Shown here in pieces: positions 25,118-33,046 of a stretch of DNA of 64,000 bases. The stretch lies in contig JBGSON010000032.1 of assembly GCA_041739085.1 (NCBI GenBank), positions 16,712 through 80,711 on the forward strand. Reading direction: 5' to 3'. Source of the DNA: JBGSON01 sp041739085 (GTDB lineage Bacteria; Patescibacteriota; Gracilibacteria; CAIRYL01). The notes under the pieces are model-generated. The model saw only the letters and a program-made list of their open reading frames with translations, was not told where the DNA came from and ran no database searches. Both the position numbers and the translations under genes were made by a program. Within the stretch, counting starts at the first letter, position 1, and each line of letters begins with the position of its first letter.

Positions 25118-25353
25118 AGGCCGAGCGAAGTCTCGGAGAGAGACTTTCACTTGTTCTGACGCTGATCCGCACCCGGCGGAGTCTCTCCGACGAAGGAGGA
25201 GGACTCCGCCGCAGGGGGATCATCTTTCGTCGGAGTCCCTGGTCGGAGACTCCGACGGGTGGAAATTTTTCCGATCAGGTCTACGCGGAATCGTTCAAAC
25301 TCATCGCCGATCTTCTCGACATGTATCAGGACTATCTCGAAGAAAAACACTGA
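25111..25353 (+). CDS. small gene with an in-frame palindromic element insertion
   Basis: The ATG overlaps the TAG of the RelA-like gene (ATGGTAG), suggesting coupled translation. The 80-residue product begins MVEAERSLGERLSLVLTLIRT. It then reads straight through the palindromic element (RRSLSDEGGG, RRRGIIFRRSPWSE, TPTGG) and ends NFSDQVYAESFKLIADLLDMYQ followed by DYLEEKH. Without the element the protein would have about 48 residues of regular helical character. The element contributes no stop codon in this frame. This resembles Rickettsia palindromic elements, which insert in frame into proteins; that parallel is an inference. Function of the host protein unknown. Confidence 0.5.
   Translation: MVEAERSLGERLSLVLTLIRTRRSLSDEGGGLRRRGIIFRRSPWSETPTGGNFSDQVYAESFKLIADLLDMYQDYLEEKH
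25168..25265. repeat. ~95 bp palindromic element, copy 3 (complete)
   Basis: Ends are a 16 bp imperfect inverted repeat, CACCCGGCGGAGTCTC (25170-25185) and GAGACTCCGACGGGTG (25246-25261), one mismatch. Inside are GGCGGAGTC/GACTCCGCC and CGTCGGAGTC/GACTCCGACG stems and a TCCGACGAA/TTCGTCGGA pair, so several alternative hairpins can form. No coding capacity for a transposase. Six copies lie between 22.5 and 27.0 kb. Confidence 0.9.
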
Positions 25354-25382
25354 TCATCCCTTCGCTCGACCAGGTCGCCTGA

Positions 25383-25458
25383 TCCGGCGGAGACTCGAAC
25401 GATCAGGGGGGATCATCTTTCGTCGGAGTCCCTGGTCGGAGACTCCGACGGGTGGAAA
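25383..25458. repeat. ~95 bp palindromic element, copy 4 (degenerate left half)
   Basis: The right half (GGGGGATCATCTTTCGTCGG onward to GACGGGTGGAA) is identical to the other copies, while the left half is shortened to CCGGCGGAGACTCGAACGATC. It lies only 118 bases after copy 3. Confidence 0.85.
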
Positions 25459-25467
25459 TGTGAAAGA

Positions 25468-25641
25468 CTAATTACCATTGATAATACTCTCTTCATTTAA
25501 TAAGGTTGTTTGAAAGATGAAATTATATGCTTTTTGATATATTCCAAAATGAAATGTAAGAAAAATAATAACGATCATGAAAGAAAAAAATAATAAATAC
25601 ATAAGATAAATTAAGGATTTTTTAACAAATGACTTCTTCAT
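25468..25641 (-). CDS. possible small membrane peptide
   Basis: A 57-codon frame in AT-rich DNA: MKKSFVKKSLIYLMYLLFF, then SFMIVIIFLTFHFGIYQKAY and a polar tail ending NEESIINGN, stop TAG. A Lys-rich start followed by a single hydrophobic segment of about 25 residues is what a real one-pass membrane peptide would show, but AT-rich DNA gives such frames by chance and no ribosome site is visible. Nothing in it is recognised. It abuts copy 4 of the palindromic element. Confidence 0.3.
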   Translation of the reverse strand: MKKSFVKKSLIYLMYLLFFSFMIVIIFLTFHFGIYQKAYNFIFQTTLLNEESIINGN

Positions 25642-25760
25642 ATGATTATGATGAAATAATACAACAATGAAAAATGAACTTTGAGAGGACTCCTTAATTT
25701 AAGCTGATTTTGGGAAAAACAGGAAGCTTTTATGACCGAAACAGTGTAATATTTTTTGAA

Positions 25761-25851
25761 GCCGGAGCAGGTGTCTCGAAGAGCACCTGGTCCGCAGGCT
25801 CAGTGTATCGGACCAAGTGGTCCCGACCTGTCGGGATACACTTGCTCCGGC
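25761..25851. repeat. second type of ~91 bp palindromic element
   Basis: Ends are GCCGGAGCAGGTGT and ACACTTGCTCCGGC, a 14 bp inverted repeat with one mismatch. Inside are AGGTG/CACCT, GGACCA/TGGTCC, CCCGAC-ct-GTCGGG and GTGTATC/GATACAC pairs. The design (short, no gene, end repeats plus internal hairpins) is like the ~95 bp element but the sequence differs. The rest of 25642-26074 shows no gene apart from copy 5. Confidence 0.75.
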
Positions 25852-25970
25852 GGAAAAGTCGTTTATAAAGTCAATAAATCGATCTAGAATACAATGAATG
25901 AGAATATAAGTCATAAAATTAAGACGAGAATGACTCATCTATAAATTTCTCAAGGAGGAACCCGCCCACT

Positions 25971-26068
25971 CGCACCCGGCGGAGTCTCTCCGACGCAGGA
26001 GGAGGACTCCGCCGCAGCGGGATCATCTTTCGTCGGAGTCCCTGGTCGGAGACTCCAACGGGTGGAAA
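25971..26068. repeat. ~95 bp palindromic element, copy 5
   Basis: Full length with small changes (CGACGCAGG, GCAGCGGG, GACTCCAACGGG). It stands directly after the 3' end of the lipoprotein gene at 26075. Confidence 0.88.
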
Positions 26069-26074
26069 GGGGGA

Positions 26075-26845
26075 TTAGGGGAGATAGCACTGAAGATAAA
26101 TCATCAGACCATTAGGTACTCTGAAAGTCATTGGAAACCCACTTGCCTCAGTTTTTTGCCAAATTCCTAACCCAGTTTCTTTGCTTATTGCAAGTGTATC
26201 AAGAACTTTATTTTCCCAATTGTCTTGTGCGATGAGAGTTAAATCATTATTTGCAATGAGCTTCCATGTCTCTCCTTCAGTTTCTCCGCCTTCAACAAGC
26301 GCGGAAGTCATAAAGGTTATCGTATCATCTCCATTAATTTTTACTGAGATTTTGTCCGTTGCAGTATCTAGGCTGCCTTCAATTTCAAGTGAGTCTCCTT
26401 TATTAAAGAAGGTAGCAACTTGCTGTCCGTCACAAGGGAAACTCATCCCGATCATTTGCTCTGGGAAAAGCTGTTTCTTTTCCGCTTCGGTCAGAAGCAT
26501 TTCTTTGTCAGGAAAAGTTTTATTCAGTTCTTCCATTATTTCCGGATATTCGTAAATATGCCTTTCCTTTAATTCTTTTGCTTTTTCAAATGGAGTGATG
26601 TCCATTTGAACACTTTTTTCAGCCTTAGCCAAAGAATTATTCTCTTCACTTTTCTTTGAGTTTGATTCTTCGATTTCTTGTCTCAGTCTGGTGTTTTCTT
26701 CCGTTAGGAAATCATTTTCTTCTCTCAAGTCTGCCAGTTGTTGCATTTGATCTGTTGGTTGTAGTGAATCTTCTTTGTTTTGAGTTTGTTGATGGCAGCC
26801 CGAGAGAAGGATTAAAATGCAAGTTGTGAAAAATATTCTTTTCAT
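26075..26845 (-). CDS. lipoprotein with coiled coil, function unknown
   Basis: The 256-residue product has a lipoprotein signal (MKRIFFTTCILILLSGC, lipobox Cys17). A Gln/Asp/Glu-rich heptad segment follows (about 30-75, QLADLREENDFLTEENTRLR), a predicted coiled coil. The folded C-terminal domain contains SFPCDGQQVATFFNKGDSLEIEG and IYLQCYLP, so two Cys could pair. No family is recognised. It is more AT-rich than the housekeeping genes and stands between two palindromic elements (copies 5 and 6), in the same accessory zone as the AlbA_2 gene. Confidence 0.7.
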   Translation of the reverse strand: MKRIFFTTCILILLSGCHQQTQNKEDSLQPTDQMQQLADLREENDFLTEENTRLRQEIEESNSKKSEENNSLAKAEKSVQMDITPFEKAKELKERHIYEYPEIMEELNKTFPDKEMLLTEAEKKQLFPEQMIGMSFPCDGQQVATFFNKGDSLEIEGSLDTATDKISVKINGDDTITFMTSALVEGGETEGETWKLIANNDLTLIAQDNWENKVLDTLAISKETGLGIWQKTEASGFPMTFRVPNGLMIYLQCYLP

Positions 26846-26903
26846 TTTATCGATGTTAAGGATTACAGAAATTATTCCACTGAAGAAATATGAATGTCAA
26901 TTT

Positions 26904-27000
26904 CGCACCCGGCGGAGTCTCTTCGACGAAGGAGGAGGACTCCGCCGTAAGGGGATCATCTTTCGTCGGAGTCCCTGGTCGGAGACTCCGACGGGTGGGA
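26904..27000. repeat. ~95 bp palindromic element, copy 6
   Basis: Full length with changes CTCTTCGACG and GCCGTAAGGGG. It occupies most of the gap between the start of the lipoprotein gene and the end of the AlbA_2 gene, 15 bases from the latter's stop codon. Confidence 0.9.
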
Positions 27001-27015
27001 AGGCTCCGGAAGAGG

Positions 27016-28743
27016 TCATTCTATATGGTCTGAGGGGTCAACATATTCGATTCTACGTCTCGCTCTTATACATAATGATATTGATTTTTTACCTCTAATA
27101 TTTTCCCTAGAGAACAACTTTTCATCAGATTTTTCTACTTTAATCTGAAAAATTGATAGGTTAGTACCATCACAATTAATCTTTAGCTCTTCCATATGCC
27201 AAAGCTTGTCTAAATAATTAATATCTCTATCGGTTTCATTGTGTAGGTAATCTTGAATCATTCTTTCTATCTCGTCAGTTGATTTATGTAGAATATTCTT
27301 TAATTCATAATCTACATCAAAAAAACAATTCTTATCTCTAAAGTAAAGATTATTCTTCACGGTTTGATTCATAATTTTTTCTGGATGTTCAACCGCACCA
27401 ACAATAATTATTCCCCCACTTGAATTAGCCATCCCTAAGATGTTCTTTACAATTTCTTTGAGTATATCTTTATTTGGATGTGTTTCACTAATCTCCGTAG
27501 GTGTCATAAAAGTACTTTTCCACTCAATCTGATCATTTTCTTCCTGCATTAATTCTTTGATATTAAAGTAATCGTCCATTATCTCCAAGTGGCATAATAT
27601 GGATGAAATCTCATTAATCCAGTCGCTCAAAGCCTTGACCACTACTTTAATTTGCCATTCGTTGTCTTTTGCTTTTTTGATGGCCTCCATTTTTGCTAAT
27701 GTGACAAATGAAGTAAGATATATCTTATTTATCCATTCTTTGTGATTATTCTTCTCATTGTAGAATGCTGATAGATGTAGAGTTGCAAATTCCCACATTT
27801 GATTCTTGAGATCAGAAGAGAATTCAATTTTATTGAGAATGTTCTTTCCGAAATGACCTTTTTTCTCATCTTCTCCTTTCTTAAAATTAAATCCTGAACA
27901 TATTGGTTTCAGAAAAAATGGTAATAGTTTTTCATTGTTTGATTTCGTTCTAGTGTTAAAATTGTCTAATTCATCGTTATCAAATTTATTTTTCCAGCCA
28001 TAAAACAATTTGCTTTCTTCGGTTTCAAAATAATCTATCACTCCATAAATCTTACATAATGAGTAAGGAATATTGAAATTCTCTCCTCTTTTACGTTGTT
28101 CGGTTAAATCTTTAAAAATTATGGATATTTGTCTAATTTTTTTAATTGATAAAGTAAGGAATTTATTCAGAATAGACGCCCTTATCTGTAAATTAAAAAA
28201 ATTAGTACAATCAATATATGCAGTGAATTTCTCCTTCGTTCGCTTCATGTTGAATATCTCATCAATGATGTTTATAAATTCGATAAACTCTATTTTTACT
28301 CCGGCTTCCTTTATTAGCTTTTTTAGGAAGAAGTTATAATCTGACCTTAGATTTTTTGACAATGAAGTAGAAAGAGAACCTAGTATTGCACTTGGTAAAA
28401 AAAAGGGCAGCCACATGAATCTCAAAGCAATTTTGCATTCTTCTTGAGAGGCCTGAATAATTATTTTTTTTTGCTCAAAAGATTTAGCATTTGAAGTTTC
28501 ATCATCCTCATGTAATTGATCCTGATACTTCTTAATTATTAATCGAATTGTGTCCAGGAAAAATTTATTTTGAATTAAATTTTCAAAACCCAAACTCAAA
28601 ATCTGTGGATTTAACTTAATACTAGTTACATCTTTTGAAGATAAGTGGGCTACCTCATTGGCCATTATGCATATGGAAGTCCAGAGTTCTTCATAGGAGC
28701 CGATATTAACAATGTCATTAACAATCTTCTCTAATTGTCGCAT
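27016..28743 (-). CDS. AlbA_2 (Schlafen-type) domain protein with long helical N-terminus
   Basis: A 575-residue protein. Residues ~1-395 are a Lys/Asn/Ile-rich, mostly helical region I cannot assign (segments such as KFTAYIDCTNFFNLQIRAS and WEFATLHLSAFYNEK). Residues ~400-530 match the AlbA_2/Schlafen fold: QIEWKSTF, then ILKEIVKNILGMANSSGGIIIVGA, and near the end SIFQIKVEKS and SLCIRARRR. AlbA_2 domains bind or cut nucleic acid and are common in phage defence and regulator proteins. The gene is strikingly AT-rich against its neighbours, lies next to copy 6, and so looks recently acquired. A defence role is inferred, not shown. Confidence 0.75.
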   Translation of the reverse strand: MRQLEKIVNDIVNIGSYEELWTSICIMANEVAHLSSKDVTSIKLNPQILSLGFENLIQNKFFLDTIRLIIKKYQDQLHEDDETSNAKSFEQKKIIIQASQEECKIALRFMWLPFFLPSAILGSLSTSLSKNLRSDYNFFLKKLIKEAGVKIEFIEFINIIDEIFNMKRTKEKFTAYIDCTNFFNLQIRASILNKFLTLSIKKIRQISIIFKDLTEQRKRGENFNIPYSLCKIYGVIDYFETEESKLFYGWKNKFDNDELDNFNTRTKSNNEKLLPFFLKPICSGFNFKKGEDEKKGHFGKNILNKIEFSSDLKNQMWEFATLHLSAFYNEKNNHKEWINKIYLTSFVTLAKMEAIKKAKDNEWQIKVVVKALSDWINEISSILCHLEIMDDYFNIKELMQEENDQIEWKSTFMTPTEISETHPNKDILKEIVKNILGMANSSGGIIIVGAVEHPEKIMNQTVKNNLYFRDKNCFFDVDYELKNILHKSTDEIERMIQDYLHNETDRDINYLDKLWHMEELKINCDGTNLSIFQIKVEKSDEKLFSRENIRGKKSISLCIRARRRIEYVDPSDHIE

Positions 28744-28831
28744 TGGAAATCTAAAGAAAGAGGCTATTCTTAGAATGATTTAAAACTTTTCCCTGCTCGT
28801 TTAAGTCTGGAGACTGCAACATTGTACAATT

Positions 28832-29512
28832 TTATCCTCTCCAATAAAACACATGGAGATTCGCATGCCCCAGCAGCCTCTTCGCCGGCCACTCCTCCCA
28901 TGATTTTGTCCCATGAAGAAGCTCTTCGAGCGCCGGTTCTTTCTCTTTGCCTTTGAGGAGGAGCACGATTTTTTTGCTTTTCAGGATTACGGGGAACGTA
29001 AGCGTCAGCCGTTTCCAGACGGGAAACTGGTTCGTTTCGGAAGTGACGGCGCATTTTTCGTTCTCGCGGAGTTCCGGACCGTTGGGAAAGAGAGAAGCGA
29101 TGTGGCCGTCCGGACCCATGCCGAGAATCGCGACATCGAAGGGCACAGACCGTGATTTCATGAGCGTGTCATAGACCTTCGCCGAGTCTTCCCAGATGAG
29201 ATCGGGAGAACTCAAAAAGAAATGCGTTTTTATTTCCGGATCGGGGAGGAGGGAGAGGAAATGCTCCCGGATAAGCCACGCGTTCGATTCCGGTTTTTCC
29301 GGATGGACATACCGTTCGTCCGTCTGGAAAATCTCCGCGAGGTTCCACGGAAGAGATGATTCCGCGAGCGCTTCATACACGGGTTCGGGAGTCGAGCCTC
29401 CGGAGAGGGCGAGAGAAAAAGCAGTGTTTTTCGGAATATCCCGCGTGATCTCTTCCACGGACGCGCGGATCCACTCGCCGCTTTCCGAAAATTCATGAAT
29501 TTGAGGAGCCAT
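28832..29512 (-). CDS. pgl: 6-phosphogluconolactonase
   Basis: Pgl opens 6-phosphogluconolactone to 6-phosphogluconate, step two of the oxidative pentose phosphate pathway. The 226-residue product has the SALSGGSTPEPVYEALA phosphate-binding motif (about 36-52), TDERYVHPEKPESNAWLIREHF, and VAILGMGPDGHIASLFPNGPEL, the catalytic GMGxDGHxASLFP signature. The ATG at 29512 is preferred over an in-frame TTG four codons earlier. It follows zwf by 23 bases and gnd is just before zwf, giving gnd-zwf-pgl on one strand. Confidence 0.94.
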   Translation of the reverse strand: MAPQIHEFSESGEWIRASVEEITRDIPKNTAFSLALSGGSTPEPVYEALAESSLPWNLAEIFQTDERYVHPEKPESNAWLIREHFLSLLPDPEIKTHFFLSSPDLIWEDSAKVYDTLMKSRSVPFDVAILGMGPDGHIASLFPNGPELRENEKCAVTSETNQFPVWKRLTLTFPVILKSKKIVLLLKGKEKEPALEELLHGTKSWEEWPAKRLLGHANLHVFYWRG

Positions 29513-29535
29513 GGACAGGTTCAAAGGATGGAATT

Positions 29536-30957
29536 TCAGATTTCAAACCAGGTCTCGCCTTCTTTCTGGAAATTGCGGTAGCTTCCTTCCGGACAGAGGA
29601 TCCCGTCTTCATATTCTTCCACGGGGATGTTTTTCCCCGCGATATACTGGAGGATGGAGTCCGTGATCCGCCACGCGGCGATGATCTCCGCGAAGCTCAG
29701 GAAATGGAGTTTTTCCTCGTGGAGGACATCGAGGAGGAGCGTCGAATGTTCGGGAACGCATCCTTCCGGCGGACATCCGATGGACGCGAATGGAGCGATC
29801 ACCTGTGCTGTTTTTTCTCCCCCGAACGCGTGGGAGAGCTGGAAATGGATCTTTTCGTTCGGCTGGAGTTCGAGGATGAGGCGGTTCGGTTCCATATCTT
29901 TTTGGAAACGCATTTTTTTGAATTCCACGACGATATACGTCGCTTTCCTCTGGAGCTGTTTCCCTGTTCTTATAAAGATGGGGACGCCGTACCAGCTCTC
30001 GCGGTCGATCTTGATCTTCGCGCTCATGAAGGTCTCCGTTTTTGAATCCTTTTTCACGCCGTCGAGTTTTTTGTAGCTCTTATACTGTCCGAGGAAAATA
30101 TTGTCGGGATCTGGCGCGAATTTGAGCGCGGAGAGGATCGCGTATTTCTCCCGCTGAAAACTCTCCGCGTCCTCGCTGATGGGGATGGACATGGTGATCA
30201 TCGCGAGGATTTGGGTGAGGTGGGACTGGAACATGTCTTTGATGATCCCGACGGTGTCGAAATATCCGACGCGGTCGCGTATTCCGATGTCTTCCACGGC
30301 CGTGATCTGGATGGTGGAGATCTCCCGGCCTTTGAGGAGCATGTTGAGGATGCTGTTTGAGTGCCTGAGGGAGAGGATGCTCTGGACGGAACGCTTCCCG
30401 AGGTAGTGGTCGAGGAGATAGACCTGCTCTTCCCGGTAGAACTGGGAAATGAGATTGAAGAGTCTTTTTGCCGATTCCTCGTCTTCGCCGAACGGCTTTT
30501 CGAGGATGATCCGGAGGTCTTCGTTTTTGTTCACCCGCGTCTCCGCGAGATTCCGGATGATCGGTTCGAAAACGGACGGCGGGACGGAAAAATACGCGAG
30601 ATGGGGGATATTCGCGGATGAACCGACAAGATTTTTTATGAATGTCCGGTATTTCTCAAAGTCGGCTTTATCCTGATATTCTCCGCTGAAATAGTGGACA
30701 TGGGAAACAAGGGAGTCGAGGATCTTCGTCGAGAAATTTTCATTCTTTCCGACGGATTCCACAACGCTGAAGAGGAATTCTTTCTGGAATTCATCGCGGC
30801 GCTTTTTCGTCCGGGAATATCCGACGATGAAGAAATCTTCGGGGAGGAGTTTCCGCTCGGCGAGAGCGTAGATCGCGGGGAAGAGTTTCAGTTTCGCGAG
30901 ATCTCCGGACGCTCCGAAGATCGTGAGGAGAAAAGGTTTTTTACAGGGTTTGTACAT
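29536..30957 (-). CDS. zwf: glucose-6-phosphate 1-dehydrogenase
   Basis: Zwf oxidises glucose-6-phosphate to the lactone and makes NADPH. The 473-residue product, of normal length, has the NADP-binding GASGDLAKLKLFPA near residue 14, the EKPFGED motif, the active-site YLLDHYLGKRSVQSI segment, and WYGVPIFIRTGKQLQRK. It starts 17 bases after gnd ends and is followed by pgl, so one operon should supply all three oxidative-branch enzymes. Confidence 0.96.
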   Translation of the reverse strand: MYKPCKKPFLLTIFGASGDLAKLKLFPAIYALAERKLLPEDFFIVGYSRTKKRRDEFQKEFLFSVVESVGKNENFSTKILDSLVSHVHYFSGEYQDKADFEKYRTFIKNLVGSSANIPHLAYFSVPPSVFEPIIRNLAETRVNKNEDLRIILEKPFGEDEESAKRLFNLISQFYREEQVYLLDHYLGKRSVQSILSLRHSNSILNMLLKGREISTIQITAVEDIGIRDRVGYFDTVGIIKDMFQSHLTQILAMITMSIPISEDAESFQREKYAILSALKFAPDPDNIFLGQYKSYKKLDGVKKDSKTETFMSAKIKIDRESWYGVPIFIRTGKQLQRKATYIVVEFKKMRFQKDMEPNRLILELQPNEKIHFQLSHAFGGEKTAQVIAPFASIGCPPEGCVPEHSTLLLDVLHEEKLHFLSFAEIIAAWRITDSILQYIAGKNIPVEEYEDGILCPEGSYRNFQKEGETWFEI

Positions 30958-30974
30958 ATGTGGCTACAAAAAAA

Positions 30975-32384
30975 TCATGAATTCCACTCTGTGTGGAAAC
31001 TCCCTTTTTTATCCGTCCGCTCATAGGTATGTGCTCCGAAATAGTCGCGGAGCGCCTGGATAAAATTCGCGTTCCCGTTTTTCGTCCGCATCCCTTCGAT
31101 ATAAGAAAGCGCGCTCGAGAGTCCCGGAACGGGGATGCCGGAAAGCGTCGCGAGAGCGACGACGGTGCGGAGGTCGGGGAGAGACGCGGAGATCTCTTTT
31201 GAGATTTCCGGGATGAGAAAGAGATGATCCGCTTTTTTCTTCAGGAGGGACGCTTCCAGGAATTTGAGGACATCGGCGCGGATGATGCATCCGCCCTGCC
31301 AAATGCGGGAGATCTCGGAGAGGTCGACTTTCCATCCTTCTTCTTCGGCGGCTTCGCTGATGAGAGAATATCCCTGGGCGTACGTGCTCAGGATCGCGGC
31401 GGAGAGCGCGTTCACGATGTGATTTTCAAACTGGGCGAGCGAAACGTTTTCCACTCTCTCTTTCGCGCTCAGGGAGGATGATATTTTTCCCCGGAGCTCT
31501 TTTTTTGAAGAAATGATCCTCGCGTTCACGGATTCCGAAATGGTAGGAATTGCCGTGGAGCGTCCGGCGGCATCGATCGCCGTCCATTTTCCCGTTCCCT
31601 TCTGGCCGGCGGCGTCGAGGATCTTGTCGATGAGGGCCCCCTTTCCGAGATCATCCTTTTTTTCGAGGATCTCCGAAGCGATTTCTGTAAGATATGAGCG
31701 GAGTTTTCCTTCGTGGATTTTTTTGAAAATTTGCGCGATCTCCGGAGATTGGAGCGAGAAAAGTTTCCGGAAGATGTCGTACGCTTCCGCGAGGATCTCC
31801 ATGATCCCGTATTCGATGCCGTTATGGACCATTTTTACATAGTGTCCGGAACCGCCTTCCCCGATCCACGAAACGCAGGGCTTCCCGGAAAAGTCTTTCG
31901 CGGCGATTTTTCGAAGAACTGGTGCAATTTGGTCATATGCCTTTTTTTCTCCGCCGGGCATGATGCTCGGGCCTTCGAGCGCGCCTTTTTCTCCTCCGCT
32001 CACACCGCACCCGATGAAATACAACCCTTTTTTCTTCATCATCTCTTCCCTCCGGATCGTGTCTCCGTAGTAGGAATTCCCGAGGTCGGCGACGATGTCC
32101 CCGCGGGAGAGAAGGGGAGTTAATTTTTTGAGGAGATCGTCCACCGGCTTCCCGGCTTTCACGAAGAGGAGGATGATGCGCGGCTTTTTCAGTTTTCCAA
32201 CAAATTCTTTCAGATTTCTGGCTCCGGAGAGATTCTCATTTCCGTATTCTTTGAGAAATGATGCTGTTCTCTCGTATGTCCGGTTATAGACCACCGTGCG
32301 GAATTTCTTCCCTGCGATGTTCCTCGCGAGGTTCGCGCCCATGACGGCGAGCCCGATGAGGCCGATGTCGAAGTCTCTGTCCAT
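30975..32384 (-). CDS. gnd: 6-phosphogluconate dehydrogenase, decarboxylating
   Basis: Gnd converts 6-phosphogluconate to ribulose-5-phosphate, CO2 and NADPH. The 469-residue product begins MDRDFDIGLIGLAVMGANLARNI with the coenzyme glycine motif, then GCGVSGGEKGALEGPSIMPGG, the KMVHNGIEYGIMEILAEAYDI catalytic helix and GTGKWTAIDA. In the usual GGCIIR motif the next residue is Ala (GGCIIRADVL) rather than Ser. Length matches the long bacterial form. It heads the gnd-zwf-pgl group; just upstream is a repeat-rich gap. Confidence 0.95.
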   Translation of the reverse strand: MDRDFDIGLIGLAVMGANLARNIAGKKFRTVVYNRTYERTASFLKEYGNENLSGARNLKEFVGKLKKPRIILLFVKAGKPVDDLLKKLTPLLSRGDIVADLGNSYYGDTIRREEMMKKKGLYFIGCGVSGGEKGALEGPSIMPGGEKKAYDQIAPVLRKIAAKDFSGKPCVSWIGEGGSGHYVKMVHNGIEYGIMEILAEAYDIFRKLFSLQSPEIAQIFKKIHEGKLRSYLTEIASEILEKKDDLGKGALIDKILDAAGQKGTGKWTAIDAAGRSTAIPTISESVNARIISSKKELRGKISSSLSAKERVENVSLAQFENHIVNALSAAILSTYAQGYSLISEAAEEEGWKVDLSEISRIWQGGCIIRADVLKFLEASLLKKKADHLFLIPEISKEISASLPDLRTVVALATLSGIPVPGLSSALSYIEGMRTKNGNANFIQALRDYFGAHTYERTDKKGSFHTEWNS

Positions 32385-32429
32385 GTGAAGAAAAAAGCAG
32401 AGGAATTATACCTGCTTCTTTAAAAAAAG

Positions 32430-32515
32430 CACAAAAGACAAAGTACAAAATACAAAACAAGAAAGAAAAAGCACAAAGCATGTAGGGGCGTTGCACTGCA
32501 ACGCCCCATGCCGAG
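32430..32515. repeat. ACAAAGTACAAAATAC array and a GC hairpin
   Basis: A-rich units (about 32430-32476) are followed by GGGGCGTTGCA-c-TGCAACGCCCC (32485-32507), an 11 bp nearly perfect palindrome. No gene is seen between 32385 and 33046. Confidence 0.6.
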
Positions 32516-32578
32516 AAAGAGAAAGCACAAAAGAGAAAACATAAAAGAAAAAAGAGAAAAGGGAAAAGGGAAAAGGGA

Positions 32579-32721
32579 AAAGAGGATTCTGTCATACCGG
32601 CCTCCGAGCCGGTATCTCCAGATGCCTCCAAAAATTTCATAAAGAGCAAATTGGCGCCACTGGCGTCTCTCTTCCTTCACGCGTTCAAATGGAGACCCCG
32701 GATCGAGTCCGGGGTGACAGA
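32579..32721. repeat. 143 bp direct repeat, copy A
   Basis: Contains two hairpins at its ends, ACCGGcctccgagCCGGT and ACCCCGGA-tcgag-TCCGGGGT, joined by GC-balanced DNA. The same unit returns 222 bases later almost unchanged. Confidence 0.9.
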
Positions 32722-32800
32722 GACCCGCTGACTCTTTCGCTGTCAGCTGAGGGGAAGAGAGAAGGGTCGCCCGGGGACGGGCGACTCCCAAACGAAGAGA

Positions 32801-32943
32801 AAAGAGGATTCTGTCATACCGGCCTCCGAGCCGGTATCTCCAGATGCCTCCAAAAATTTCATAAAAAGCAAATTGGCGCCACTGGCGTCTCTCTTCCTTC
32901 ACGCGTTCAAATGGAGACCCCGGATCGAGTCCGGGGTGACAGA
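32801..32943. repeat. 143 bp direct repeat, copy B
   Basis: Second copy of 32579-32721, differing by about one base (ATAAAGAGC against ATAAAAAGC). Between the copies lies GTCGCCCGGGGACGGGCGAC, another recurring palindrome. Copy B ends 103 bases before the ferritin gene. Confidence 0.9.
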
Positions 32944-33046
32944 CACCAATTTCTGTGACGAAGTTCGCAATTCCGGAGAGGCGTGCAATTTACTTTCAGC
33001 TCAGTTTCCACTACAATTCCCCTGCATCATCTTATCCCCACTCCTT

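Noticed and set aside
25699..25938. Minus-strand 79-codon frame across the second palindromic element
   Set aside because: The middle is palindrome sequence and the rest is AT-rich noise without ribosome site.
32420..32902. Minus-strand 160-codon frame with an internal repeat
   Set aside because: The internal repeat is simply the 143 bp direct repeat translated; no coding signal remains.
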